64,000 nucleotides of DNA from Lachnospiraceae bacterium (GCA_030523275.1 JAUNIX010000006.1:1-64000); one strand, 5' to 3'; shown: positions 1 through 8,826, counted from the first letter of the stretch. Notes: generated by a model from the letters alone, not told the origin. A program made the numbers and translations.

Positions 1-8
1 AATATTAT

Positions 9-112
9 AAGAAAATATTTTTCTTGAATAAAATTAATCATTCTGTGTTGACATATAAACCAATATGATGTAGTATGTATGCATAAAGAAAATAGTTGAA
101 GAAAATGTTTTC
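9..112 (+). promoter_or_regulatory. Promoter and operator-like palindromes of the nucleoside operon
   Basis: A TTGACA box at 48-53 and a TAGTAT box at 71-76 are separated by 17 bp. An inverted repeat AAGAAAA-N3-TTTTCTT lies upstream at 9-25. A second one, AAGAAAA-N2-TTTTCCT (99-114, one mismatch), lies just past the expected transcription start. Paired sites flanking a promoter suggest repressor control, as with LacI-type regulators of sugar and nucleoside operons, but no regulator gene is in view because the window starts here. Confidence 0.55.
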
Positions 113-234
113 CTAAGTGTGAAGAAAAGAAAGGAGAAATTTGAGTAACAGCAAAGTGAAAAGAACTAAAAGTTATTTAGGAATCTTTCTACAACAAAAA
201 GCGGGTTGATTAGGCAAAAATAGGAGGAAAAAAC

Positions 235-1188
235 ATGGAAATGAAATATGTAAATAATATTCAAAAATTGATGAAACCAAAAAGAAAGATTGATGTCGTG
301 TTGGATACGGATACATTTAATGAAATTGATGACCAATATGCATTGGCGTATCTTATCAATTCACAGGATAAATTAAATTTAAAGGCTGTATATGCTGCCC
401 CATTTTATAATTACAAAGTTTGTTCGGCAGAAGAAGGGATGCAAAAAAGCTATGAGGAGATTTTTAAAGTCCTCAAACTAATGAATCGGGAGGAACTTAA
501 TGGTATTGTATTTAAGGGTTCTAAAGAAATGTTAAAAGATATCCATACGCCTGTGATTTCAGATGCTTCCAAACATTTAGTGGAGTTGGCGAAACTTTAT
601 TCAGAAGATAACCCTCTCTATGTTGTCTGCATTAGTACGCTAACTGATATTGCATCTGCAATAATACAGGAACCGTCTATTATTGATAAAATTGTATTGG
701 TCTGGTTGGGTGGCCATGCTCATGATTGGTGTAATGATGAATCTTTCAACCTGTTTTATGAAGGATGTCCAAATGAAGAATTTAATTTAATGCAGGACAC
801 TCTGGCAGCAAAAGTTGTTTTTGATTCAGGAATTGCTATGGTTCAACTACCTTGTATGGGAGTCGTTTCTGCTTTTACGACAACTGGTCCTGAATTGGAA
901 TATTGGTTAAGAGGAAAAAATAAATTGTGTGACTATTTAATTGATGTGACAAAGAATGAGGCAAAAGTGGATGGAATGGAGAAAACATGGAGTCGTGCAA
1001 TATGGGATGTGACTGCTGTGGCGTGGCTATTAGATGGAAACTTTATGTATGATAAATATGTCCCTTGTCCAGTCATTCATTCAGATGGATCTTATTCCTT
1101 TGAAGAAAATCGTCATCTGATTAAATATGTCTATTACATTCATAGAGATACGTTATTTGCTGATTTATTCAAAAAACTCTCTATGTAA
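235..1188 (+). CDS. Nucleoside hydrolase (IUNH family)
   Basis: This 317-residue protein probably hydrolyses the N-glycosidic bond of ribonucleosides to free base and ribose in the cytoplasm. Near the N-terminus D24-T-D26 and D32-D33 form the calcium-binding aspartate cluster of inosine-uridine hydrolases, in a variant with two extra residues (Asn-Glu) inside the motif. A C-terminal IWDVTAVAWLL stretch fits the family's last metal-binding aspartate. The ATG at 235 has AGGAGG at 222-227. It is first in an operon with a GPH symporter and a ribokinase, which supports nucleoside salvage. Substrate preference cannot be read from sequence; the variant motif leaves some doubt about the exact sugar accepted. 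Confidence 0.85.
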   Translation: MEMKYVNNIQKLMKPKRKIDVVLDTDTFNEIDDQYALAYLINSQDKLNLKAVYAAPFYNYKVCSAEEGMQKSYEEIFKVLKLMNREELNGIVFKGSKEMLKDIHTPVISDASKHLVELAKLYSEDNPLYVVCISTLTDIASAIIQEPSIIDKIVLVWLGGHAHDWCNDESFNLFYEGCPNEEFNLMQDTLAAKVVFDSGIAMVQLPCMGVVSAFTTTGPELEYWLRGKNKLCDYLIDVTKNEAKVDGMEKTWSRAIWDVTAVAWLLDGNFMYDKYVPCPVIHSDGSYSFEENRHLIKYVYYIHRDTLFADLFKKLSM

Positions 1189-1205
1189 AGAAAGGAGGCT
1201 TGAGC

Positions 1206-2606
1206 ATGCAAATAGAAAAAAATAAGACTTCAACACAAATAATTTCATTTGGAGAAAAAATTGCTTATAGTTTAGGAGATTTTGCGAGTAATATTGTCTA
1301 TGCGGGCGTAGCGACCTATCTGACGTTTTTTTACACAGATATTGTTCAAATTCCTGCAGCCATCGTTGGTACTATTTTCCTGATTTCAAGAATTTTTGAT
1401 GCTATCAGCGATATTTCAGTAGGTTATCTGATGCAGAAAGTTCATTCCAAACATGGAAAAGCAAGGGTATGGATACTTTGGCTGGCTATTCCATTTGGTA
1501 TATCAACATTATTGTTATTCACAGTACCAAATACTACTTTGTTTTGGAAAGTAGCGTATATTTTTATAACATATAACTTATCAACAACCGTTATATTTAC
1601 TGCTATCAATATTCCATATGGTGTTTTGAATTCATTGATGACAGAAAACCAGGTAGAACGAGGAATTTTAAATACATTCCGTATGATTGCGGCTTATGCT
1701 GCCTCTATCATGATTTCGGCAGTTACATTACCTATGGTTGAAAAATTTGGTTCAGGGCAGAAAGGATGGATGATTACATTCGGCATACTAGGTGTTTTAG
1801 GAACTTGTCTATTTTTGATTACATTCCGATTCTGCAAAGAAAGAGTCAATAGTGGTAATGTTGTGAGCGAAGATGTCGAAAATGTAGAAGTAGAAAAATC
1901 TGCCAAGGATAGTCCAACGATTAAAGAGATTCTTGCCTCTTTGATTAAAAATAAGTATTGGTTGATTGTTATTGCTTTTAGTGTGGTATTAAACTTTGGA
2001 TATTCTCTTATGGGAGTATATACTTACTATGCAAAATATATTTTGCATAATCCAGATTTATCTGCTTTGATGTTTACATTGCGTAATATTATTGAATTGC
2101 TGGGAGTTATTATTGCAGCTCCGTTTATTAAATGGATTGGGAAAAGAAATATCTGTTTGGTTTCTGGATTTATTATTGTTGGAGGACAATTCATTTTATT
2201 GTTAGGTCCTAGCAGTAATATGATAGTCTTAATGTTAGGTGTTGGTGCTTCTGGTCTGGGTATGGGCGCTATGTTTGGAAGTATTTTTGCTATGATTGCT
2301 GATACTATGGAGTATGAGGAATACAGAAGTGGAAATCGTGTAGAAGGGATTATCTATAGTGCTGCTACATTTGGTCAAAAAATTGGAAATGCTCTTGCCG
2401 GCGCATCCATTGGTTGGCTTTTAGGCTTTGCAGGCTATGTGGAAGGAGCAGCAAATCAGTCCATGGCTGTAATTCAGGTTATTGAATTTATTTTTGTTTG
2501 GCTTCCTCTCGTTATCGGTATTATTATTATTGTATTAATGTTCTTCTATAAGTTGGATAAAGAGTATCCTGAAGTAATGGCTTATTTAGAATCAAAAAGA
2601 AAGTAA
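1206..2606 (+). CDS. GPH-family sugar/nucleoside cation symporter (MFS, MelB-like)
   Basis: A 466-residue inner membrane transporter with about twelve hydrophobic segments. The N-terminal half carries SLGDFASN, FDAISD and GKARVWILW, motifs typical of glycoside-pentoside-hexuronide:cation symporters, and a charged cytoplasmic loop near residues 215-240 divides the halves. The ATG at 1206 is preferred over an in-frame TTG at 1200, because AAAGGAGG at 1191-1198 sits 7 nt before it. It starts 17 nt after the nucleoside hydrolase and is followed by a ribokinase, so the likely cargo is a nucleoside or a ribose-containing glycoside taken up with Na+ or H+. This substrate call is an inference from context. 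Confidence 0.85.
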   Translation: MQIEKNKTSTQIISFGEKIAYSLGDFASNIVYAGVATYLTFFYTDIVQIPAAIVGTIFLISRIFDAISDISVGYLMQKVHSKHGKARVWILWLAIPFGISTLLLFTVPNTTLFWKVAYIFITYNLSTTVIFTAINIPYGVLNSLMTENQVERGILNTFRMIAAYAASIMISAVTLPMVEKFGSGQKGWMITFGILGVLGTCLFLITFRFCKERVNSGNVVSEDVENVEVEKSAKDSPTIKEILASLIKNKYWLIVIAFSVVLNFGYSLMGVYTYYAKYILHNPDLSALMFTLRNIIELLGVIIAAPFIKWIGKRNICLVSGFIIVGGQFILLLGPSSNMIVLMLGVGASGLGMGAMFGSIFAMIADTMEYEEYRSGNRVEGIIYSAATFGQKIGNALAGASIGWLLGFAGYVEGAANQSMAVIQVIEFIFVWLPLVIGIIIIVLMFFYKLDKEYPEVMAYLESKRK

Positions 2607-2629
2607 CAATCATAAGAAGGAGGATAATG

Positions 2630-3526
2630 ATGAACCGAATTGTTATTTTGGGAAGTATGAATATGGATTTGTGTACAGAATTAAAATCTGTTCCGAAAAT
2701 AGGAGAAACAATTTTAGGAGACAATTTTAGTTGCTCGATTGGAGGCAAAGGTGCTAATCAGGCGGTTGCATCTGCAAGAATGGGTTCTGACACTGTATTT
2801 TTAGGAAAAACTGGAGAAGATGATTTTGGAAAGAGGATTATTTCAACTCTCCATAAAGAAGGAATCAACGTCGAGCATATCGAAAGGGAAGAGGATATTC
2901 CTACGGGAATGGCTAATGTTTTCCGCATTGCGAATGATAACTGTATAGTGGTAAATACTGGAGCGAATCAAAAAGTCGATGCGGATTATATTATTCGACA
3001 TAAAGATGTTTTGGAAAATACAGATGTTGTTTTGGCCCAACTGGAAGTTCCAACAAAATCAGTTTTGGAATTATTCAAAATAGCAAAAGAAAAGCACATC
3101 AAAACAATATTAAATCCTGCGCCATTTAGAGAAGATATGTTTGAATTATTAGAGTATGTGGATATCATGACGCCCAATAAAACGGAATTTATTGATATAT
3201 GTCAATATAATGAAATTGAAGTGAGTGATATTCAAAAGTCTTTACAGGAATGGGATAGACGATTTCCAAATGTACAAGCAATTGTGACTCTGGGAGCAGA
3301 AGGTGTGGCTTGGATAGAGAATGGAAATACCCGTTTATTATCAGCGGAAAAAGTGCAAGCGATAGATACAACTGGAGCTGGGGACACTTTTAATGGAATT
3401 TTAGCATCTTCATTGAGTCTAGGAAATCAGCTCGAAGAGTCCATTCGTTTGGCTTCAAGAGGAGCTTCGATTTCTGTAACTAAAAAAGGGGCACAAGCAG
3501 GAATTCCTTATAAAGAAGATATTTGA
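2630..3526 (+). CDS. rbsK: Ribokinase (PfkB family)
   Basis: A cytoplasmic sugar kinase of 298 residues that should phosphorylate ribose at O5 with ATP. The N-terminal PfkB signature GGKGANQAVASARMG and the C-terminal DTTGAGDTFNG with its catalytic Asp are both intact, and length is normal for ribokinases. Two adjacent ATG codons occur at 2627 and 2630; AAGGAGG at 2617-2623 is better spaced for the second. It ends the nucleoside operon: hydrolase releases ribose, this enzyme traps it as ribose-5-phosphate for the pentose phosphate pathway. Other PfkB sugars, such as deoxyribose, cannot be excluded. Confidence 0.82.
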   Translation: MNRIVILGSMNMDLCTELKSVPKIGETILGDNFSCSIGGKGANQAVASARMGSDTVFLGKTGEDDFGKRIISTLHKEGINVEHIEREEDIPTGMANVFRIANDNCIVVNTGANQKVDADYIIRHKDVLENTDVVLAQLEVPTKSVLELFKIAKEKHIKTILNPAPFREDMFELLEYVDIMTPNKTEFIDICQYNEIEVSDIQKSLQEWDRRFPNVQAIVTLGAEGVAWIENGNTRLLSAEKVQAIDTTGAGDTFNGILASSLSLGNQLEESIRLASRGASISVTKKGAQAGIPYKEDI

Positions 3527-3644
3527 CAACATATCGAACTAATAGGAGTTATCTAATTTGAAAAATTAAGCCCAATAATATTTTACTGAAGAACAAAATT
3601 AATTGCATATCTGTATAAATTTATAGATTAACGTATAATGAAAT

Positions 3645-3690
3645 AAAAATGCTGTGTTATGGTTTTCTGAAGCTATGATGCAGCATTTTT
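3645..3690 (+). terminator. Stem-loop after the nucleoside operon
   Basis: AAAAATGCTG at 3645-3654 pairs with CAGCATTTTT at 3681-3690, a 10-bp stem with a long loop. The A and T tracts make it able to work in either direction. It lies about 120 nt after the ribokinase stop codon. Confidence 0.55.
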
Positions 3691-3774
3691 ATGATACTTG
3701 TTTTATGTATAATGACACCTGATAATATAGTGGAATAGACGATTAGAGTAAAACAGCCGATTTTTCCGTGTCGG

Positions 3775-3829
3775 TTTGGGACTGAGAAGGCAATTCGGGA
3801 CAGACAGAGATGGAGCTTTTTGGTATACT
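3775..3829 (+). promoter_or_regulatory. Possible AraC-type activator site and promoter
   Basis: TTTGGGAC at 3775-3782 is nearly repeated as TTCGGGAC at 3794-3801. A TATACT -10 box lies at 3824-3829 but no good -35 box precedes it. A direct repeat abutting a weak -35 region is the usual layout for an AraC-family activator, and such a gene starts downstream. The rest of the 390-nt gap from the ribokinase holds only the stem-loop above. Confidence 0.35.
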
Positions 3830-3915
3830 AAAAGTGAATTTTGTATAAAATCACAGTTTTATTTCACATAGAAATAAAATAGATAGTAGAAATGAAAGAT
3901 AAATGGAGCGAACGA

Positions 3916-4863
3916 ATGTACAATGAATTTTTGGAATGGGATGATTCCGCAAGGTTGGCAAAAAGTGATGGATGCAGCGTTTATCAACTTCGTAATGAAA
4001 CAGGAGAAGGAACCATTACTATTTATGAGGTTTTCCCAGGTGTTACGTTGTCCTATAATGATTTTCATATGCACTATTATGACAGTGAGTTCAAGCCGAT
4101 GCGTGATATGTTTTGCATTGATCATTGTCGAGAGGGAAGATTGGAATATCCAGCTGCAAATGATGCTTTCTCCTATGTGGAGGCAGGAGATTTAAAGCTT
4201 GACCGAAGACTTACGCATGCCGGACACTTTGAAATGCCCCTTTCGCATTATCATGGTGCAACAATATCCTTTGATATGGACATTGCCTGTCAATCTCTGC
4301 CCTTAGAAATCAAAGATTTTGCTGTTAATTTGCGAAAATTGCAGGAAAAATATTGTCCCGATATTTATCCGATGGTTATTCACAATGCTTGTTCAATCGA
4401 GCATATTTTTGGTGAATTGTACGCTGTACCGGAAAAGATTAAACGTCCGTATTTCAAAATTAAAGTTTTGGAACTACTTTTATATCTAAAAGCATTAGAA
4501 CTGCCAGATAACCCGAAAGAAAAACCCTATTTCTATAAAACCCAGATAGAAAAAGTAAAAGCGATTCAGCAATTTCTTGTTTTGCATATAGATGAGCATT
4601 TTACACAAGAAGATTTATCAGCGAAGTTTGATATTCCTTTGACATCAATGAAGAAATGCTTTAAATCTGTGTTTGGTTCGACAATTGGAAATTATTTATT
4701 GCTATATCGAATGAATCAGGCGGCAGTTCTTTTAAAAACAAAACGTGATATGAATGTGTCAGAAATTGCCGGACGCGTTGGATATGATAGTCCGAGTAAG
4801 TTTGCAATTGCTTTTCGTAAAGTAATGGGTGCATCGCCAACGCAATACCGTAATCGTATATAA
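3916..4863 (+). CDS. AraC-family transcriptional regulator
   Basis: A DNA-binding regulator of about 315 residues with a poorly conserved N-terminal sensing region and a C-terminal pair of helix-turn-helix units over the last hundred residues (FTQEDLSAKFDIP and VSEIAGRVGYDSPSKFAIAFR, then the P-x-x-YR end). The ATG at 3916 has GGAG at 3905-3908; an earlier in-frame ATG at 3892 has no ribosome site. It is followed by two ABC half-transporter genes in the same direction. The same AraC/ABC/ABC set occurs at 11.8-16.4 kb. YbtA-YbtP-YbtQ type loci use such regulators to activate siderophore transport, so metal or siderophore control is possible but unproven. Confidence 0.8.
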   Translation: MYNEFLEWDDSARLAKSDGCSVYQLRNETGEGTITIYEVFPGVTLSYNDFHMHYYDSEFKPMRDMFCIDHCREGRLEYPAANDAFSYVEAGDLKLDRRLTHAGHFEMPLSHYHGATISFDMDIACQSLPLEIKDFAVNLRKLQEKYCPDIYPMVIHNACSIEHIFGELYAVPEKIKRPYFKIKVLELLLYLKALELPDNPKEKPYFYKTQIEKVKAIQQFLVLHIDEHFTQEDLSAKFDIPLTSMKKCFKSVFGSTIGNYLLLYRMNQAAVLLKTKRDMNVSEIAGRVGYDSPSKFAIAFRKVMGASPTQYRNRI

Positions 4864-4948
4864 GAAAAATAAAATGAAAAAGTTCTGTCAGATAAGGACA
4901 GGGCAGTCTGGATGGAGCAGATAAAAACAGGAAAATCATTTATGATGT

Positions 4949-4980
4949 GGATGGTGTGATCGTACACTATCCATTTTTTA
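4949..4980 (+). terminator. Intrinsic terminator of the araC-like gene
   Basis: GGATGGTGT at 4949-4957 pairs with ACACTATCC at 4964-4972 (one G-U pair), followed by ATTTTTTA. The structured repeat begins directly after the T tract. Confidence 0.75.
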
Positions 4981-5157
4981 TTTCATAGGAAATCACGTTG
5001 TAATTTCCTATGAAATAAAAAACGCTCCGCGAGGATGCGACCAGATGCATAAGGTAATGTGACTGCTTACAGCAGTCTGCATCTGGCGCACAAAGCGAAG
5101 CAAGTCCCTTAGGGATTGAGGGATTTAGGGAGTTCGAAGCGGACTTGTCCGCTTTTG
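4981..5157 (+). repeat. Structured repeat element, full copy A (177 nt)
   Basis: This copy aligns without gaps to 57994-58170 with seven differences, all transitions. Parts in order: a 35-nt near-palindrome built on TTTCATAGGAAAT / ATTTCCTATGAAA; GCTCCGC pairing with GCGAAGC (one mismatch in this copy); CCAGATGCA pairing with TGCATCTGG; an inner hairpin GACTGC-TTACA-GCAGTC; AGTCCC pairing with GGGATT; and a last hairpin AAGCGGAC-TT-GTCCGCTT followed by TTG. It encodes no convincing protein. It ends 31 nt before the ABC gene, so it lies in that gene's leader or supplies its promoter. It may be a miniature inverted-repeat element or a structured RNA. Confidence 0.85.
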
Positions 5158-5188
5158 TTATTTCAAATGAAAGGAGTGTTTTATTTTT

Positions 5189-7024
5189 ATGAATCAAGAA
5201 AAAAAGAATCAAAACTGGTTTTCCTGTCTTTTGAATTATGCGTCAGGAAGCAAAAATAAGCTGATTGGTTCGGTGATTTTGTCGATGATCAGTGTTGTTT
5301 CGGGAGTAATACCGTATTATTGCATGTACAAGATAATCGATGAATTTATTTTAGAAAGTATCAATGAGGATGTGATTTTGGTGTGGTGTGGGATAGCATT
5401 GACAGCATACTTTGTGAAAGTGTTGCTTTTTGGTTTTTCTACAGGACTTTCGCATTATGCTGCTTATCACATTTTGGAAAAGCTGCGAATTGAGGTGGCA
5501 GATCGCTTTTTGCATGCTCCATTAGGTGAGGTAACAGCTCATTCTATCGGTGAAATCAAAAATATTATGGTGGACAAAATTGAGGACATTGAGCCACCTC
5601 TGGCACATATGATCCCAGAGGGATGTGGACATATTATGCTTCCAATGGTCAGTTTTATTTCACTGCTCATGATTGACTGGCGAATTGCATTGGCATCACT
5701 TGTGACGGTCCCATTTTCGTTTGTATGTATGATGTTGACTTTCCAGATCAGCGGTAAAAACTTTGACAAATATAATACTTCCAATGCCTATATGAACAGC
5801 ACAATTGTGGAATATATCGAGGGAATTGAAGTGATCAAAGCTTTTGGACGAACAGGACAGTCTTATGAAAAATATGCAGATGCGATTCAAAATTATAAGA
5901 CTTTTGTCGTGAAATGGATGTCCTCCACATGGATTACAATGAAACTCGCGTTTGCTTTATTTCCGTCAACAATGCTTGGAACTTTACCCGTTAATCTGCT
6001 GTTGGCATCGAGAGGAACAATTACAGCCTCACAGGCAGCCTTATGCGTCATGCTTTCTATGTCTATGGTAACTTCGCTTGCACAATTAGAGGTATTTGGA
6101 AACAGCATAAAAGGTGTACAAATGACAGTAGAAGAATTACAGACCTATTTGACAATGCCTGAATTATCAGAACCTTTAGAGAGATCTTTATTATGGGGGT
6201 ATGATGTGGAATTGAAAAATATTCATTTTTCTTATACTGGAAATCAATCGGAAGAAGTGTTGCATGGGATTAATTTGGAATTACCACAGGGGAGTTTTAC
6301 GGCTTTGGTAGGTCCTTCCGGCGGAGGAAAATCGACAATTGCGAAATTGATTGCACGCTTTTGGGATGTGACTGACGGTGAAATATCTATTGGAGGAGTC
6401 AATATCAAAGATATGCCTCTTTCACAACTTGCGGATACAGTCAGTTTTGTAACACAGGAAAACTTTTTATTCCGTTGTTCTTTAAAAGAGAATATTCGAC
6501 TTGGCAATCCGCAGGCAAGCGATGAAGAAGTTTTTGCGGCAGCAAAGGCAGCACAGTGTGATGAATTTATATTAAAATTGCCTCAGGGGTACGACACTCC
6601 GGCAGGAGAAGCAGGAAAACGTCTCTCTGGTGGTGAAAAACAGCGCATTGCCATTGCCCGTATGATTCTTAAAAATGCACCAATTGTTATTCTTGACGAG
6701 GCCACTGCATTTACAGATCCAGAGAATGAAGAAAAGATTCAAAAAAGTATTTCTGCACTAACAGAAGGAAAAACATTGCTGGTGATTGCTCACAGACTTT
6801 CTACTATAAAGAATGCGGATAATATTGTTGTGTTGGAAAACGGAAATTTATTAGCACAGGGCAAACAGGAGCAATTACTTATGGATTGTCCATTATATAA
6901 CAAAATGTGGAATGCTCATATTGGTGCTAAAGCATGGTCCGTCTCATCTGCCAAAAATATTTTTGAAGATTCGATAATAACACTGCAATCAAACACCAGA
7001 AAGGGGGAGTTTGCAAATGTTTAA
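5189..7024 (+). CDS. ABC transporter, fused permease and ATPase (half-transporter 1)
   Basis: A 611-residue ABC-exporter-fold protein with about six membrane segments in the first 320 residues and an ATPase domain from about 335. The ATPase shows Walker A GPSGGGKST, signature LSGGEKQR, Walker B VILDEATAF and the switch histidine in IAHRLSTI. The ribosome site AAGGAG lies 12 nt before the ATG, a long spacing. It overlaps the next gene by 8 nt, so the two should form a heterodimer in the cytoplasmic membrane. Related pairs next to AraC regulators include drug exporters and siderophore importers of the YbtPQ/IrtAB kind; sequence alone does not fix the direction of transport. Confidence 0.85.
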   Translation: MNQEKKNQNWFSCLLNYASGSKNKLIGSVILSMISVVSGVIPYYCMYKIIDEFILESINEDVILVWCGIALTAYFVKVLLFGFSTGLSHYAAYHILEKLRIEVADRFLHAPLGEVTAHSIGEIKNIMVDKIEDIEPPLAHMIPEGCGHIMLPMVSFISLLMIDWRIALASLVTVPFSFVCMMLTFQISGKNFDKYNTSNAYMNSTIVEYIEGIEVIKAFGRTGQSYEKYADAIQNYKTFVVKWMSSTWITMKLAFALFPSTMLGTLPVNLLLASRGTITASQAALCVMLSMSMVTSLAQLEVFGNSIKGVQMTVEELQTYLTMPELSEPLERSLLWGYDVELKNIHFSYTGNQSEEVLHGINLELPQGSFTALVGPSGGGKSTIAKLIARFWDVTDGEISIGGVNIKDMPLSQLADTVSFVTQENFLFRCSLKENIRLGNPQASDEEVFAAAKAAQCDEFILKLPQGYDTPAGEAGKRLSGGEKQRIAIARMILKNAPIVILDEATAFTDPENEEKIQKSISALTEGKTLLVIAHRLSTIKNADNIVVLENGNLLAQGKQEQLLMDCPLYNKMWNAHIGAKAWSVSSAKNIFEDSIITLQSNTRKGEFANV

Positions 7025-8765
7025 AACAGTAAAACGAATCATCGATTGGTGTGGGGAATTCAAGGGTAGATTGTATATTGGATTTGTATTCTCATTCTTT
7101 TCTACCTGGTTTATGGCTATGCCTGTAATGGTGGCAGCTTATACCGTTGGTTTGCTGATTGAAAGTGCACAAAATGGCACAGAATTTGACAAAAAATGGA
7201 TATGGCAAAGCGTTGTATTGATTGTAGTTTTTGTATTTATGAGATTTTTATTTGATTATCTGCGTGCAAGATTTCAGGAAACCATAAGTTACGAACTGGT
7301 AGCAAAAGAAAGATTGGCAATTGGAGAAGCATTAAAACGAGTGTCGCTTGGCTATTTTCAACAGGCAGATACCGGAAATATTTTAAATTCGATTACAACT
7401 GGACTTCACTCCTTGGAAAATATGGGAATGCGTATGATCGACAGTTTTGTTGGTGGATATTTGAATTTTCTTTGTATTTTTCTTTGTCTGCTATATTTTA
7501 GTCCCTATGTATCACTGATTGCCATGGCAGGAGCCGCGCTATCGTTTCTATTTCTGTTGCTCGTATCGAAACATAGTACCCAAAATGCTCCTGTATCAGC
7601 AAAAGCCGGAAGAGATTTGACAGCTGCCACGTTAGAATATGCCAGAGGACTTTCGGTTGTAAAATCTTTTGGTCAGGGAGGTGCTTCTATGGCAGCCATG
7701 GAACAGGCATGTCGTGACTGTCGCGATATTTGTCTGAAAATTGAATGGGGGTTTGTTCCATCAAACTGTCTACATCTTTTGGCACTGAAAATTGCCTCTG
7801 TTGCTATGGCAGGAGCATCTTGTTTTTTGGGGTTAAGCGGTGAAATGTCATTTCCTATTATGTTAATGTTTGTATTCTTTTCTTTCAGTATTTTCGGTGG
7901 TTTGGAATCAATTAGTGACAGTGCGCATGTATTGGGTGTGATCGATACGGCGATGGATCAGATAGATGCATTAAAAGAAGGGAATTACATAGACAAAGAT
8001 GGGAAAGAAATCTCTTTAAACAGATATGATATCGAATTTTGTCATGTAGATTTTGGATATGATGAGAGAACAATTTTAAAAGATGTGAGCTTTACGATCC
8101 CCGAAAAAACTTCCACCGCGATCGTAGGATCTTCGGGGAGTGGAAAAACCACTATTTGCAATCTGATTGCCAGATTTTATGATGTCAAAAAGGGAAGCGT
8201 CCTTGTAGGTGGTTATAATGTGCGCGAATTTACCTGTGATAGTTTGCTTCAAAATATTTCTATGGTATTTCAAAATGTATATTTGTTCCATGACACTATT
8301 ATGAATAATATTCGATTTGGAAAACCAGATGCCACGGATGATGAAGTATATGCGGCTGCAAAAGCCGCCAGATGTCATGATTTTATTAAGGTCTTACCAA
8401 ATGGATACGAGACGATTATTGGGGAAGGCGGTGGAACACTGTCTGGTGGTGAAAAACAAAGAATCAGTATTGCACGAGCGATGCTAAAAAATGCACCGAT
8501 TATCATATTAGACGAGGCGACTGCCAGCATAGATCCTGAAAATGAACATTTGATTCAGGAAGCAATTTCTGAATTAACGAAAGGAAAAACAATTATTACA
8601 ATTGCACATCGTCTTGCTACGATTGAAAATGCAGATCAGATTTTGGTAATAGATAACGGAAGGGTTGCCCAGCAAGGAACGCACATGGAGCTTATGAAAC
8701 AGGACGGTGTATATAAGCGATTTATTGAAATCAGGCAAAAAGCCGAAGGCTGGAGTATCAGTTAA
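7017..8765 (+). CDS. ABC transporter, fused permease and ATPase (half-transporter 2)
   Basis: The 582-residue partner of the preceding gene. Membrane segments fill roughly residues 15-300 and the ATPase domain follows with GSSGSGKTT (Walker A), LSGGEKQRI (signature), IIILDEATAS (Walker B) and IAHRLATI (switch histidine); both sites look active. The ATG at 7017 lies 7 nt after GGGGGAG and inside the end of the upstream gene, which indicates translational coupling. An in-frame TTG at 7011 falls too close to the ribosome site. A strong ribosome site and a 14-codon stump follow the stop, suggesting that a third operon gene was lost. Confidence 0.85.
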   Translation: MFKTVKRIIDWCGEFKGRLYIGFVFSFFSTWFMAMPVMVAAYTVGLLIESAQNGTEFDKKWIWQSVVLIVVFVFMRFLFDYLRARFQETISYELVAKERLAIGEALKRVSLGYFQQADTGNILNSITTGLHSLENMGMRMIDSFVGGYLNFLCIFLCLLYFSPYVSLIAMAGAALSFLFLLLVSKHSTQNAPVSAKAGRDLTAATLEYARGLSVVKSFGQGGASMAAMEQACRDCRDICLKIEWGFVPSNCLHLLALKIASVAMAGASCFLGLSGEMSFPIMLMFVFFSFSIFGGLESISDSAHVLGVIDTAMDQIDALKEGNYIDKDGKEISLNRYDIEFCHVDFGYDERTILKDVSFTIPEKTSTAIVGSSGSGKTTICNLIARFYDVKKGSVLVGGYNVREFTCDSLLQNISMVFQNVYLFHDTIMNNIRFGKPDATDDEVYAAAKAARCHDFIKVLPNGYETIIGEGGGTLSGGEKQRISIARAMLKNAPIIILDEATASIDPENEHLIQEAISELTKGKTIITIAHRLATIENADQILVIDNGRVAQQGTHMELMKQDGVYKRFIEIRQKAEGWSIS

Positions 8766-8779
8766 CAGGAGGGATTATT

Positions 8780-8824
8780 ATGAGTAAACAAAGAAAGATA
8801 TCACATTGCTTATATTTTTTCTAA
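8780..8824 (+). pseudogene. Stump of a lost third gene of the ABC operon
   Basis: After the ABC gene an ideal AGGAGGG ribosome site (8768-8774) precedes an ATG at 8780 that opens only 14 codons (MSKQRKISHCLYFF) before TAA. The stop of the convergent Rrf2 gene follows 3 nt later. The strong start signal and coupling distance suggest the 5' end of a truncated gene. Fourteen residues are too few to name it. Confidence 0.4.
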
Positions 8825-8826
8825 AT

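Noticed and set aside
4864-5188. CRISPR array or tRNA in the structured gap
   Set aside because: There are no regularly spaced repeats and no cloverleaf with TTC-arm consensus; the structure belongs to the dispersed repeat.
4967-5212. Minus-strand open frame in repeat copy A, sharing its middle with another at 57695-58063
   Set aside because: The shared peptide comes from the repeat itself; neither frame has a ribosome site and the flanks differ completely.
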